64,000 nt of DNA from Mesorhizobium loti (GTDB lineage Bacteria > Pseudomonadota > Alphaproteobacteria > Rhizobiales > Rhizobiaceae). The notes beneath the pieces were generated by a model. It was not told the origin of the DNA, ran no database searches, and saw only the letters and a program-made list of their open reading frames with translations. The stretch covers positions 62,001 to 126,000 of the forward strand of contig NZ_PJRO01000009.1 in NCBI RefSeq assembly GCF_002858745.1, written 5' to 3'. Of this stretch, positions 10,470-18,980 are shown in pieces. A program made the translations under genes and the position numbers. The number at the start of each line of letters is the position of its first letter. Within the stretch, counting starts at the first letter, position 1.

Positions 10470-11465
10470 TCAGGCATCCATCTGGTTCAGATGCATGGCT
10501 ATTGCTTTGTCTATGGAGGTCCGTTCCTCGGAACTGAGCCTGACCTCGCCGGCGCGTGCGTTGTCGAGTGCCTGTTCGGGGTTGCGGGCGCCGCACAGCG
10601 CGAAGGTGATGCCAGGCTGCGCCAGCGTCCAGGCGATGACGATCTGCGCCATCGAGGCCTTGTGCTGGTCCGAGATCGGCTGGATCGCTTGCTTGAGTGT
10701 CGCCACCTTCTGCCGGTTGGACGCCGAGAAGCGCGGATTGTCCTTGCGCTGGTCGTCGCCCGAGAAGGCTCGGCCAGGCTCGATCGAGCCGGTGAGCAGG
10801 CCGAGCGCCAGCGAGGAATAGCTGAGCGTCGCGACATCGTTTCGCTGCGTGATCGGCAGCAGGGTGCCTTCGATCTCGCGGTCGATCATCGAGTAGCGTT
10901 CCTGGATGGCATCGAGCTGCCCGGCGGCGACATATTGGTTCAGCTCTTCGGGATTGACGTTGCTGGCGCCGATCGCGCGGATCTTGCCAGCGGCCTTCAG
11001 CTTTTCCAGCGCGGCAACCGTTTCCGCGATCGGTGTCGTCGGATCTTGCCAATGTGTGATGTAGAGATCGATATGGTCGGTGCCGAGCCGCCTCAGGCTC
11101 TGATCCAACTCATAGGCGATGCCGTCGGCGCCGAGATAGCGATGCACCGGCTTGCCGTCCTGGTCGAAGAAATGGTTGCCCTTGCCGGAATGCCAATTCA
11201 GGCCGCATTTCGTGGCGATCACGACCTTGTCGCGCTTGCCCTTGATCGCCTTGCCGACGATCTCCTCGCTGCGGCCGAGACCGTAGGCCGGAGCGGTGTC
11301 GATCAGGCTGACGCCGGCGTCGATCGAAGCTTCGATGGCACGGATCGAAGCCTGCTCGTCGGTGCCGCCCCACATCCAGCCGCCGATCGCCCAGGTGCCG
11401 AGGCCGACGGCGGAGGCCTGGATGCCGGATGCGCCGATGGCGCGCTGGATCTGTCTGGAATTCAT
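10470..11465 (-). CDS. Aldo/keto reductase
   Basis: 331-residue NADPH-dependent aldo/keto reductase with an (alpha/beta)8 barrel. The catalytic tetrad is visible: Asp and Tyr in LIDTAPAYGLGRSEEIVG, Lys in VVIATKCG, and His in YITHWQDP. The cofactor-binding segment CGARNPEQALDNARAGE is near the C-terminus. The insertion GLNWHSGKGNHFFDQDGKPVH after the Lys motif matches the AKR subgroup common in sugar operons. It would interconvert a sugar aldehyde or ketone and its alcohol for the pathway. Its ATG overlaps the stop of the upstream SorC gene (ATGA), so both are translated together. Confidence 0.88.
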   Translation of the reverse strand: MNSRQIQRAIGASGIQASAVGLGTWAIGGWMWGGTDEQASIRAIEASIDAGVSLIDTAPAYGLGRSEEIVGKAIKGKRDKVVIATKCGLNWHSGKGNHFFDQDGKPVHRYLGADGIAYELDQSLRRLGTDHIDLYITHWQDPTTPIAETVAALEKLKAAGKIRAIGASNVNPEELNQYVAAGQLDAIQERYSMIDREIEGTLLPITQRNDVATLSYSSLALGLLTGSIEPGRAFSGDDQRKDNPRFSASNRQKVATLKQAIQPISDQHKASMAQIVIAWTLAQPGITFALCGARNPEQALDNARAGEVRLSSEERTSIDKAIAMHLNQMDA

Positions 11466-12442
11466 GCTGCTTTTCTTTCGGCAAGGTCGAGGATGCCGAG
11501 GCCGGTGGCCTCGTCGGTGACGATGATGTCGAGATGGTTACCGCGCATGGCGGAGAGGATCGGCGCGACCTTGCTCGGCCCGCTGGCGATGCCGATCGAG
11601 CGTGGAATGGTGGCGAACTCGTCCAGCGTCAGCGAAACCAGCGAGCGGTTCAGCGTGTAGTCGCTGAGCCTGCCATCCCTGTCGATCAGATGCGCCAGCA
11701 ATTCGCCGGAAGCGCCGGAGCGTTCGATGGCCTGGCGGTCGGCGCTGGAGGAGGGGTGCAGGTCGTAATAGGAGGAATCGTCGGTGAGGATCGAGCCGAC
11801 GCCGACGACGGCCACAGTGGCCTCACGCGCCCGGCGGAACACGTCCGCCACGGCACGCACGCCCATCAGCATCTCGCGCTGTTCCGGCGTATCGGCGAAA
11901 AGCGGGGCGTGGATCTGGTAGGCGCGGCCGCCCAGCTTGTCGGCCATCAGCGAGGCGACGTGGTTGACGTCGGTATAGTGCTTGCCTTGCACCAGTCCGG
12001 TCGCCGGGATCACCTCGACATCGTAGCGGCGGCCGGGCTTGAGGCCGGCAACCAGAGCGCTGACGCCCTTGCCGCCAGTGATCGAAATGGTATCGCCGTC
12101 CTTGATCGTTTCGAGCAGCAGATTGGCCGCCGCTTCGCCGACACGCTGCAATGCCGTCTGTGGGTTTTCCGAAACGGTCGGCACCACCAAAGCGCGTTCG
12201 ATGCCGCCAAGTCCGACAAGGCGGGTTTCAAGGTCGACCAGCTGGTCGATCGGCGACTTGATCTTGATTTCGACGAGGCCGAGCTGGTGTCCACGCTTGA
12301 TCAGGCGGTTCACGGTCGCATGCGAGATGCCGAGCTCCTTGGCGATCTCGGCCTGGGTCTTGCCCTCCATGTAGTGGAGGACAAGCGCCTGGTGCATCTG
12401 GCGCACGGTCGAGATGTCGTCGCGTGTGCTGGGAGGGGCCAT
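11462..12442 (-). CDS. SorC/DeoR-type sugar-binding transcriptional regulator
   Basis: 326-residue SorC-family regulator. A helix-turn-helix near residues 28-52 (GKTQAEIAKELGISHATVNRLIKRG) is followed by the sugar-phosphate-binding effector domain with GDTISITGGKGVSALV and VAVVGVGSILTDDSSYYDL. This family includes EryD and LsrR, which sense phosphorylated intermediates. It lies inside the operon between the permease and the aldo/keto reductase, so it very likely autoregulates the operon. A perfect 14-base palindrome at 16,259-16,272 is a candidate operator. The start ATG at 12,440-12,442 lies 16 bases after the permease gene. Confidence 0.9.
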   Translation of the reverse strand: MAPPSTRDDISTVRQMHQALVLHYMEGKTQAEIAKELGISHATVNRLIKRGHQLGLVEIKIKSPIDQLVDLETRLVGLGGIERALVVPTVSENPQTALQRVGEAAANLLLETIKDGDTISITGGKGVSALVAGLKPGRRYDVEVIPATGLVQGKHYTDVNHVASLMADKLGGRAYQIHAPLFADTPEQREMLMGVRAVADVFRRAREATVAVVGVGSILTDDSSYYDLHPSSSADRQAIERSGASGELLAHLIDRDGRLSDYTLNRSLVSLTLDEFATIPRSIGIASGPSKVAPILSAMRGNHLDIIVTDEATGLGILDLAERKAA

Positions 12443-12458
12443 GGTGCTTCGCCGTCCC

Positions 12459-13442
12459 TTACGACTTCTTGGTGTGCAGGAAGTGGTCGGCGGACACCGC
12501 CGCCAGCAGGATGCAGCCCTTGATCATGTCCTGCCAGTAGACGGAGATGTTGAGCAGGATGAGCGAGCTGCTCACCACCGACAGCAGCGCGATGCCGAGG
12601 ATCGCACCGAAGATCGTGCCCGAGCCGCCTTTAAGCGAAGCACCGCCGATGACGGCTGCTGCGATGATGTTGAGCTCCATGCCTGCGCCGAAGGTCGGCG
12701 TTGCCGCACCGAAGCGGGACATGTAGATGACGCCAGCAAAACCCGACAGCGTCGCGCACAGCACCGTCACCCAGAATTTCACCTGGTTGGTCTTGATGCC
12801 GGAGAACTGTGCCGCCTTCTCGTTGGAGCCGGTGTAGAACACCTTGCGGAAAGCGGTGGCGCGCCGCAGCAGGAAGTCGAAGATCGCCACCACGACCACG
12901 AAGATGATGATGACATAGGGGATGCCCTGGAAGCTGCCCTGGCCGATGGCCTTGAACGCGGGTGGTAGCGTGAACAGCGACAGCGGCGTGCCCTTGGTGA
13001 TGACCAGGCACAGTCCGCGCACGATCACCATCGCGGCCAGCGAGGTGATAAAATGGTTCAGCCCGACCACGGTGACAAAGAAACCCATCACCGCGCCGAT
13101 CAGCGCGCTTGCTGCAATGCCGATCAGGCTGGCGGTCCACGGGTCCAGCCCCATCAGGAACAGGGCGCCAGAAACCACCATGGAGAAGCAGACCACCGAG
13201 CCGACCGACAGGTCGATGCCGCCGACGATGAGCAGGATGGTCATGCCGACCACGACGATGCCCTCGATCGAGAAGCTCATCAGCATGGCGCGGAAGTTGC
13301 CCCAGGTCAGGAAGTGCGGCGAGGCGAAGCTCATCGCAATGCACAGCGCTAGGATGATCACGATCAGGCCTGCCTCGCGCATCGAGGCAAGCCGGGCGAA
13401 GCTGGAACGGCTCGGGCCCGTGGCCTTGATGTCGGCATGCAT
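12459..13442 (-). CDS. ABC sugar transporter permease, RbsC-type (CUT2)
   Basis: 327-residue inner-membrane permease of the ribose/xylose/AI-2 class, with about eight to ten hydrophobic segments and the family motifs VGMTILLIVGGIDLSVGS and VIGGASLKGGSGTIFGAILG. It pairs with the fused ATPase and the periplasmic binding protein encoded upstream. I chose the ATG at 13,440-13,442 because a GGGAGAA site stands about 8 bases before it; an alternative ATG at 13,467-13,469 would add nine residues and overlap the ATPase gene. Length matches RbsC. Confidence 0.92.
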   Translation of the reverse strand: MHADIKATGPSRSSFARLASMREAGLIVIILALCIAMSFASPHFLTWGNFRAMLMSFSIEGIVVVGMTILLIVGGIDLSVGSVVCFSMVVSGALFLMGLDPWTASLIGIAASALIGAVMGFFVTVVGLNHFITSLAAMVIVRGLCLVITKGTPLSLFTLPPAFKAIGQGSFQGIPYVIIIFVVVVAIFDFLLRRATAFRKVFYTGSNEKAAQFSGIKTNQVKFWVTVLCATLSGFAGVIYMSRFGAATPTFGAGMELNIIAAAVIGGASLKGGSGTIFGAILGIALLSVVSSSLILLNISVYWQDMIKGCILLAAVSADHFLHTKKS

Positions 13443-13458
13443 GACGGTTTCTCCCGCT

Positions 13459-15000
13459 CTAGGCGACATGGTTCACCTGTGCTTGATGTGCTGGGGTCGG
13501 CTGCACGCCGGAGGCCAGCATGATAATGGCTTCTTCGTCGAGCTCGCCCGCGCCGAGTTCACCGGCGATCGCGCCTTCGCGCACGACCAGGACACGGTCG
13601 CACAGGCCGATGAGTTCGGGCAGTTCCGAGGAAATCACGAGGATGCCGACGCCCTGGCTGGCGAGATCGCGCAACAGGCGGTGGATCTCGACCTTGGCGC
13701 CGACGTCGATGCCGCGCGTCGGCTCATCCATGATGATGACCCTGGGCGAAACCGAGAGCTGCTTGGCGATCGCCACCTTCTGCTGGTTGCCGCCGGAAAG
13801 CGTCGAGACCGGCGCGTCGATGCCGGCCATACGCACGCCGAGGCGCTTGGCGAGATTGGTCGCCTGGTCTGCCTCGGCACGGCGATCGAGCAGGCCGAAG
13901 CGGCCGGTGAGCTTGCCGAGATCGAGTGCCGACACATTGGCCGCGATCGAGAGATCGAGGAACACGCCGGATCCCTTGCGATCCTCGGAAAGATAGACGA
14001 GGCCGGCCTGCACGGCGTCGGCATAGCTGCGGATGGCGAGCGGCTTGCCGTCGAGCGCGACGCTGCCGGTGCTGGCCTGCCGCAGGCCGCAGATGGTCTG
14101 CGCGATCTCGCTGCGGCCGGCACCGATGAGGCCGCCGATGCCAAGGATTTCGCCGGCCTTCAGGTCCAAGTCGACATTGGCGAAGCGACTGCCGTCGGAC
14201 AGGCCCTTGACGGAGAGCAGGCTCAAGCCGGGCGCGGCATCCGCGGGAAGCTTGTCGGGATAGAGCTGGGTGATTTCGCGTCCGACCATCTTGCGCACGA
14301 CGTCGTCGGGCGAGGTCGCCGCGATGGCCTCGGTGGCGACATAGCGCCCGTCGCGGAACACGGTGACGCGATCACACAGCGAGAAGATCTCGGCCATGCG
14401 ATGGCTGATGTAGATCACGGAGATGCCGCGCGCCTTCAGGTCGCGCACGATTGAAAACAGGCGCTGGGCCTCGGTTTCTGTCAGGGCGGCGGTCGGCTCG
14501 TCGAGGATCAGCACCTTACAGTCGAGCGTGAGTGCCTTGGCGATCTCGACCAGTTGCTGGCTGGAAATGGAAAGGTCGGCGACCTTGGTGCGCACCGGAA
14601 TGGGCGCGAGCTGGTTCATGGCCTTTTCGGCCTGCGCGTAGACTTCGCCGTAATTCATCAGCGGGGCGCGGCGGGCGTTGATCGCTGCCATGCAGATGTT
14701 TTCGGCCACCGTCGCGTCCTGGCAGAGCGCGATCTCCTGGTGCACCAGCGCGATGCCGAGCTTCTGCGCCGCTGCCGGCGATGCGATCGCTACCGGCTGG
14801 CCGTCGATCAGGATTTCGCCTTCGTCGGGCTGCAGCACGCCGCCGATCATGTTCATCAGCGTCGACTTGCCGGCGCCGTTCTCGCCGCACAGTGCATGCA
14901 CCTCGCCGCGCCGCAGCTCGAGCTCGACGCCGCTCAGCGCCTTGACCGGGCCGAACGCCTTGGAAAGGTTGCGGATCTGAAGGACGGGCGCGTCGGTCAC
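13459..15000 (-). CDS. ABC sugar transporter ATPase, two-domain RbsA-type
   Basis: 513-residue ATPase with two ABC domains, as in RbsA/XylG. Domain 1 has Walker A GENGAGKST and Walker B KVLILDEPTAAL; domain 2 has the usual degenerate P-loop region GGLIGAGRSE, signature LSGGNQQKVAIAKQL and Walker B VIIMDEPTRGIDVGA. It energises import with the neighbouring permease. I chose the GTG at 14,998-15,000 because an AGGAG site lies 7 bases upstream and the domain begins right after it; an ATG further upstream would add 35 residues of non-domain sequence. Confidence 0.93.
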   Translation of the reverse strand: MTDAPVLQIRNLSKAFGPVKALSGVELELRRGEVHALCGENGAGKSTLMNMIGGVLQPDEGEILIDGQPVAIASPAAAQKLGIALVHQEIALCQDATVAENICMAAINARRAPLMNYGEVYAQAEKAMNQLAPIPVRTKVADLSISSQQLVEIAKALTLDCKVLILDEPTAALTETEAQRLFSIVRDLKARGISVIYISHRMAEIFSLCDRVTVFRDGRYVATEAIAATSPDDVVRKMVGREITQLYPDKLPADAAPGLSLLSVKGLSDGSRFANVDLDLKAGEILGIGGLIGAGRSEIAQTICGLRQASTGSVALDGKPLAIRSYADAVQAGLVYLSEDRKGSGVFLDLSIAANVSALDLGKLTGRFGLLDRRAEADQATNLAKRLGVRMAGIDAPVSTLSGGNQQKVAIAKQLSVSPRVIIMDEPTRGIDVGAKVEIHRLLRDLASQGVGILVISSELPELIGLCDRVLVVREGAIAGELGAGELDEEAIIMLASGVQPTPAHQAQVNHVA

Positions 15001-15032
15001 GCCATGCTCCTGCGAAAGGTTCTGAAAAGGTG

Positions 15033-15055
15033 CCGGAAGGGACAGTCCCTTCCGG
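15033..15055. repeat. Intercistronic stem-loop downstream of the binding-protein gene
   Basis: A perfect 10-base-pair stem (CCGGAAGGGA / TCCCTTCCGG) with a CAG loop sits in the gap between the periplasmic binding protein gene and its ATPase gene. There is no T-run, so it is probably not a full terminator. Such hairpins behind binding-protein genes often stabilise the upstream mRNA so that binding protein exceeds transporter; this role is inferred. Confidence 0.65.
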
Positions 15056-15079
15056 CCAGTTGGTTGTTCGGGCCGGAGC

Positions 15080-16111
15080 TTACTCTTCGATGCCCTTGGT
15101 GCCACGCCGCTTGAGATACTTGTCCCAGTAGAAATCGTCGGCGTTGTCCTTGGTCACGATCGAGAAGCCATTGTCGACGAACGGCACCTTCATGGCGTTG
15201 GTGCCGGCGCGCTTGGCATCGTTCATCGGGTCGATCAGCTCGGGGTGCTTGGCCAGCCAGAGCAGCATGAAGCCCATATAGCCCTGCATGCCCTGGTTCG
15301 GGTTGACCGAACCGAAGATCTCGCCGGCCTTGATCATGTCGAGGATCTTGGCATTGACGTCGGCCAGCATGACCTTGATCTTGCCGCCGCCTTCCTTGGC
15401 CGCCTGTGCCGCGCCGATCGCTGAATTGGCTTCCGGCATGAACACCGCACCGAGATCGGGATGCGCCTGGGCGAGGCTGAGTACCGCCTGATAAGCCTTG
15501 GTCGGGTCCTGGTTGGAAGCGGCGCGGCCGACGAGCTTCATATCGGGCCACTTGGCTTCCATGCGGGCGACGAAAGCTGAAACGCGCTTGTCATGATTGT
15601 CCTGACCGGGGTTCTCCAGCACGGCATATTCACCCTTGCCGCCCATCGATTCCGCGACGGCGTCGGCGGCATAGGTGCCTTCGGCGACGTTGTCGGAGGT
15701 GATGTAGGAGACGCGCTTGGAATTCGGCGAGTCGGCCGCGAAGGTCACGACCGCGGTGCCCTGGTCGATGGCGCGATTGATCGGTTCGATGAACGGATCG
15801 GAATTCATCGGGTGAACCAGGATGCCGGCCGGCTTCTGGGCGAGCGCCTGGTCGAAGCTGGCGATCTGCTTGTTCACGTCATATTCCGGCGTGCCGGTAT
15901 AGGCGGTTTCGCAGCCGAACTGCTGGCCGGCCTGCTTGAACATCTCATAGACCGGGAACCAGTATTCGACACCCGAGACCATGACGTTCATGACGTATTT
16001 TTCGCCGGGCTGGCATTTGAACGGGTTGGCGGTTTCAGCAAGCGCCGGAGCCGAACTCATGAAGGTCGACGCCGCTGCCGCCATGGCGAGCGTGCTCAGA
16101 AATTTGCGCAA
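15080..16111 (-). CDS. ABC sugar transporter periplasmic substrate-binding protein (ribose/autoinducer-2 type)
   Basis: 343-residue periplasmic binding protein of the type-1 (RbsB-like) fold. A signal peptide spans about the first 25 residues (TLAMAAAASTFMSSAPALA), followed by a mature domain with PEYDVNKQIASFDQALAQKPAGILVHP and VVTFAADSPNSKRVSYITSDN, typical of sugar-binding proteins. I prefer a TTG start at 16,109-16,111, since a strong GGGAGG site lies just upstream; the in-frame ATG at 16,135 has no usable site. It is the first gene of the operon. The ligand is not predictable from sequence alone, but the downstream enzymes point to a polyol or sugar. Confidence 0.88.
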   Translation of the reverse strand: MRKFLSTLAMAAAASTFMSSAPALAETANPFKCQPGEKYVMNVMVSGVEYWFPVYEMFKQAGQQFGCETAYTGTPEYDVNKQIASFDQALAQKPAGILVHPMNSDPFIEPINRAIDQGTAVVTFAADSPNSKRVSYITSDNVAEGTYAADAVAESMGGKGEYAVLENPGQDNHDKRVSAFVARMEAKWPDMKLVGRAASNQDPTKAYQAVLSLAQAHPDLGAVFMPEANSAIGAAQAAKEGGGKIKVMLADVNAKILDMIKAGEIFGSVNPNQGMQGYMGFMLLWLAKHPELIDPMNDAKRAGTNAMKVPFVDNGFSIVTKDNADDFYWDKYLKRRGTKGIEE

Positions 16112-16215
16112 GTTTCCTCCCTTGGCCGAAGCCATTCCTCAAGAACCGTCGCGGCGCTTTTGCACCGTTTCATGGATTGATTGCAGCCGGACTTCCTCCC
16201 GAAGCCGGCAACTGG

Positions 16216-16244
16216 ATCATTGCAGCATGCGACGATACTGTCAA
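16216..16244 (-). promoter_or_regulatory. Candidate sigma-70 promoter of the sugar operon
   Basis: Reading the minus strand, a perfect -35 box TTGACA (16,244-16,239) is followed after 17 bases by AATGAT (16,221-16,216), a plausible -10. This gives a leader of about 100 bases to the TTG start of the binding-protein gene. It is the best promoter match in the divergent region. Confidence 0.45.
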
Positions 16245-16258
16245 TAAAATTCATATAC

Positions 16259-16272
16259 TGAAATATATTTCA
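16259..16272. promoter_or_regulatory. Perfect palindrome, candidate SorC operator
   Basis: The 14-base sequence TGAAATATATTTCA is a perfect inverted repeat. It lies about 15 bases upstream of the candidate -35 box of the sugar operon, in the region shared with the divergent peptidase gene. AT-rich palindromes of this type are bound by SorC-family regulators, and the operon encodes one. Binding is inferred. Confidence 0.4.
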
Positions 16273-16387
16273 CATCAACAGAATATTTGACTGGAAAATG
16301 GACTTCCCTGTCACTTGCGCGAACCGGATTGGTTCTGGCAACTGGCAAGGCCGTGCCTGACCCGGAAACAGCTTGCGAGGAGTGGTA

Positions 16388-17419
16388 ATGACCGACGGCA
16401 TCGAGGATTTCGGTTTGAGCTGCGGCTCGCTGCCTGCGGGGGCGCTGAACGCGATCACCGATGTCGCCGGCGTCCGCGTTGGCCATGTCACGTTGCGCGA
16501 TGGCGACATCAACACCGGCGTCACCGCCATCCTGCCGCATGGCGGCAATCTTTTCCGCAGCAAGGTAAGGGCGGCCTCCGAAGTCATCAATGGTTTTGGC
16601 AAGACGGTGGGGCTGGTGCAGCTCGATGAGCTCGGCACCATCGAGACGCCGCTGCTTTTGACCAACACGCTTTCCGTCGGCACCTGCGCGACAGCTTTGA
16701 TCCGGGAGGCGATCCGGCAGAACCCGGACATCGGCCGTCGCACCGGCACCGTCAATCCGCTCGTCGCCGAATGCAATGACGGTCCGCTCAACGACATCCA
16801 GGCGCTCGCGATCAACGAGGCGCACGCGTTGGCCGCCATCGAAGCCGCCAGTGAAGGGCCGGTCGAGCAGGGCAGCGTCGGCGCCGGCACCGGCATGACC
16901 TGTTTCGGTTTCAAGGGCGGCATCGGCACCGTGTCGCGCCGCATCAGGCTCGATGGCCGTGATCATCATGTCGGTGCGCTCGTGCTTTCCAATTTCGGCC
17001 GGGCCGGCGATCTCGTCCTGCCCGATGGCCGCCGTCCCGACCCGCGCCGGGCGACCGAGGCCGAGAGCGGCTCGGTGATCATCGTGCTGGCCACCGATGT
17101 ACCGCTCGAGCACCGGCAACTGAAGCGCGTCGCCCGCCGCGCCGGTGCGGGCATCGCCAGGCTTGGCGCGTTCTGGGGACATGGCAGTGGTGACATCGCC
17201 ATTGCTTTCTCGATCGCCGATCCGGTCGACCATGATGAAAAGCGCGGTCTCGTCCAGACTCAGGTCTTGAATGAGTCGCGCATTGACCTGCTCTTCCAGG
17301 CTGCCGCCGAGGCAACCCAGGAGGCTGTGCTGAATTCCCTGCTCGCCTCGCCTGCTTTCAAGGGCCGAGGCGGTGCGCATCGGCCATCCCTGGCTGATTG
17401 GCTGCGGGCAAACGTCTGA
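16388..17419 (+). CDS. P1 (DmpA) family aminopeptidase / D-esterase-like Ntn hydrolase
   Basis: 343-residue member of peptidase family P1 (L-aminopeptidase D-Ala-esterase DmpA), cytoplasmic Ntn-type hydrolases that self-cleave before the nucleophile. The N-terminal ITDVAGVRVGHVTLRDGDINTGVTAILP and the central GSVGAGTGMTCFGFKGGIG are family motifs. The self-processing site is probably the Ser in AFWGHGSGDIAIAFS near residue 277. The ATG at 16,388 has a GAGGAG site; length is usual for the family. It is divergent from the sugar operon. The substrate (D-amino peptides, beta-peptides or amides) is unknown. Confidence 0.87.
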   Translation: MTDGIEDFGLSCGSLPAGALNAITDVAGVRVGHVTLRDGDINTGVTAILPHGGNLFRSKVRAASEVINGFGKTVGLVQLDELGTIETPLLLTNTLSVGTCATALIREAIRQNPDIGRRTGTVNPLVAECNDGPLNDIQALAINEAHALAAIEAASEGPVEQGSVGAGTGMTCFGFKGGIGTVSRRIRLDGRDHHVGALVLSNFGRAGDLVLPDGRRPDPRRATEAESGSVIIVLATDVPLEHRQLKRVARRAGAGIARLGAFWGHGSGDIAIAFSIADPVDHDEKRGLVQTQVLNESRIDLLFQAAAEATQEAVLNSLLASPAFKGRGGAHRPSLADWLRANV

Positions 17420-17423
17420 CTTG

Positions 17424-17449
17424 CCTTCTCCCCTCGCGAGGGGAGAAGG
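17424..17449. repeat. Perfect 26-base palindrome after the P1 peptidase gene
   Basis: Perfect inverted repeat with 13-base arms (CCTTCTCCCCTCG and its complement), starting four bases after the peptidase stop codon. The core is shared with 7,870-7,892. It can form a strong hairpin and may slow or end transcription, but no T-run follows. It belongs to a family of short palindromes common in rhizobial intergenic DNA. Confidence 0.65.
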
Positions 17450-17648
17450 AGCACGGTGGCGCTCACGTTTTACCGACGATGCAACCCTCGCGGGTGAACC
17501 CCGGCGGACGCACTTCTGTGCGTCCAGGCGTGATGTCCACAAACCCTCGAGCAATACCGAAGTTTATGGACATTAGTCTTGACAGAAATACATATGTTCA
17601 ATACCCGTCAGGCATTCGAACAGCCTGCATGTGGGAGGAGTGACTGCT

Positions 17649-18968
17649 ATGGCTTCCAATATTGCGTTGACGGGCCTTGCCCGTGATCTCGAGGAGCGCG
17701 GCAAGTCCGGAAAGCCGATCCGCATCGGCCTGATCGGCTCGGGCGAGATGGGCACCGACATCGTCACGCGTGTCGCCCACATGTCCGGCATCGAGATCGG
17801 CGCGATCTCCGAACTGAACATTCCCAATGCCCACAAGGCTGTCGACATCGCCTTCCAGGAAGGCGGCCATTCGAAGGAAGTGTCGAATGCTTCGGCCATG
17901 ACCGAGGCGATGGAGGCCGGCAAGGTCGCCGTCACCAACGACGCCGACCTCATCATCAACAACGACCTGATCGACGTGGTCATCGATGCCACCGGTGTGC
18001 CGGCCGTCGGTGCCGAGATTGGCCTGCGTGCCATGGAGCATGGCAAGCATCTCGTCATGATGAACGTCGAGGCCGACGTCACCATCGGCGCCTATCTGAA
18101 GAGCGAGGCCGATCGCTTAGGCGTTACCTATTCGCTCGGCGCCGGCGACGAGCCGTCCTCCTGCATGGAGCTGATCGAATTCGTCTCGGCCATGGGCCAT
18201 CCCATCGTTGCCGCCGGCAAGGGCAAGAACAACCCGCTCAACATCGACGCCACGCCTCCTGCTTATGAGGAAGAGGCGGCGCGCCGCCACATGAACGTGC
18301 GCATGCTGGTCGAGTTCGTCGACGGCTCCAAGACCATGGTCGAGATGGCGGCGATTGCCAATGCCACCGGCCTCGTGCCCGACAAGGCCGGCATGCATGG
18401 CCCGGCTGCAACGCTCGGCGAACTCAACAAGGTGCTGATCCCTGAAAAGGACGGCGGCGTCCTTTCCAGGGTCGGCGTCGTCGATTATTCGATAGGCAAG
18501 GGCGTCGCGCCTGGCGTCTTCGTCGTCGCCGACATGTCGCATCCGCGCATCTCGGAACGCATGGAAGACCTGAAGATGGGCAAGGGCCCATACTTCACTT
18601 TCCATCGGCCCTATCATCTGACCTCACTGGAAGTGCCGCTCACCTGCGCCCGTGTGGTGCTCTACGGCAAGGCCGACATGGTGCCGCTGGCCAAGCCCGT
18701 CGCCGAGGTTTGCGCCGTTGCCAAGAAGGACATGCAGCCGGGTGACAAGCTCGATGCCATCGGCGAATACTGCTACCGCGCCTGGATCATGACCGCTCCG
18801 GAAGCCCGCGCCGCCAAGGCCATCCCCTGCGGCCTGCTGCAGGGCGGTTCGGTGACCGCGCCGATCAGGAAGGGCGACCTGATTACCTATGCCAACGCCG
18901 CCCCGGCGCCCGGCTCCAAGATCGCCGAGCTGCGCGCCCGGCAGGACAAGCTCGTCTACGGCAACTGA
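17649..18968 (+). CDS. DRL-family oxidoreductase (DXP-reductoisomerase-like / homoserine-dehydrogenase-like with SAF domain)
   Basis: 439-residue NAD(P)-dependent enzyme. A Rossmann domain (IRIGLIGSGEMGTDIVTRV, residues about 24-42) is followed by a catalytic domain (LGAGDEPSSCMELIEFVSAMG, GKGKNNPLNIDATPP) and a C-terminal SAF-like domain (DMQPGDKLDAIGEYCYR). This matches the family of Brucella DRL, described as a second type of 1-deoxy-D-xylulose-5-phosphate reductoisomerase. Paralogs in organisms with ordinary DXR may do something else. The ATG at 17,649 has a GGGAGGAG site. It heads an operon with an acetoin-type dehydrogenase complex, 12 bases upstream of E1 alpha, which argues for a catabolic rather than isoprenoid role. 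Family is fairly sure; the reaction is inferred. Confidence 0.75.
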   Translation: MASNIALTGLARDLEERGKSGKPIRIGLIGSGEMGTDIVTRVAHMSGIEIGAISELNIPNAHKAVDIAFQEGGHSKEVSNASAMTEAMEAGKVAVTNDADLIINNDLIDVVIDATGVPAVGAEIGLRAMEHGKHLVMMNVEADVTIGAYLKSEADRLGVTYSLGAGDEPSSCMELIEFVSAMGHPIVAAGKGKNNPLNIDATPPAYEEEAARRHMNVRMLVEFVDGSKTMVEMAAIANATGLVPDKAGMHGPAATLGELNKVLIPEKDGGVLSRVGVVDYSIGKGVAPGVFVVADMSHPRISERMEDLKMGKGPYFTFHRPYHLTSLEVPLTCARVVLYGKADMVPLAKPVAEVCAVAKKDMQPGDKLDAIGEYCYRAWIMTAPEARAAKAIPCGLLQGGSVTAPIRKGDLITYANAAPAPGSKIAELRARQDKLVYGN

Positions 18969-18980
18969 GGAAGCATTATC

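Noticed and set aside
6335..16111. Interpretation of the sugar operon as an AI-2 (lsr) uptake and degradation operon
   Set aside because: LsrK-, LsrF-, LsrR- and LsrACDB-like families are all represented, but the kinase is closer to xylulose/erythritol kinases, LsrG is absent, and a GlpD-like dehydrogenase, AKR and GMC enzyme have no place in AI-2 processing.
16241..17554. 437-codon open frame on the minus strand opposite the P1 peptidase
   Set aside because: The plus-strand frame is a clear family P1 peptidase with a ribosome site; the opposite frame resembles nothing and starts in a palindrome.
17649..18968. True homoserine dehydrogenase in threonine/methionine synthesis
   Set aside because: The C-terminal SAF-like domain, missing ACT domain and operon with E1/E2 do not fit; it matches the DRL-type family better.
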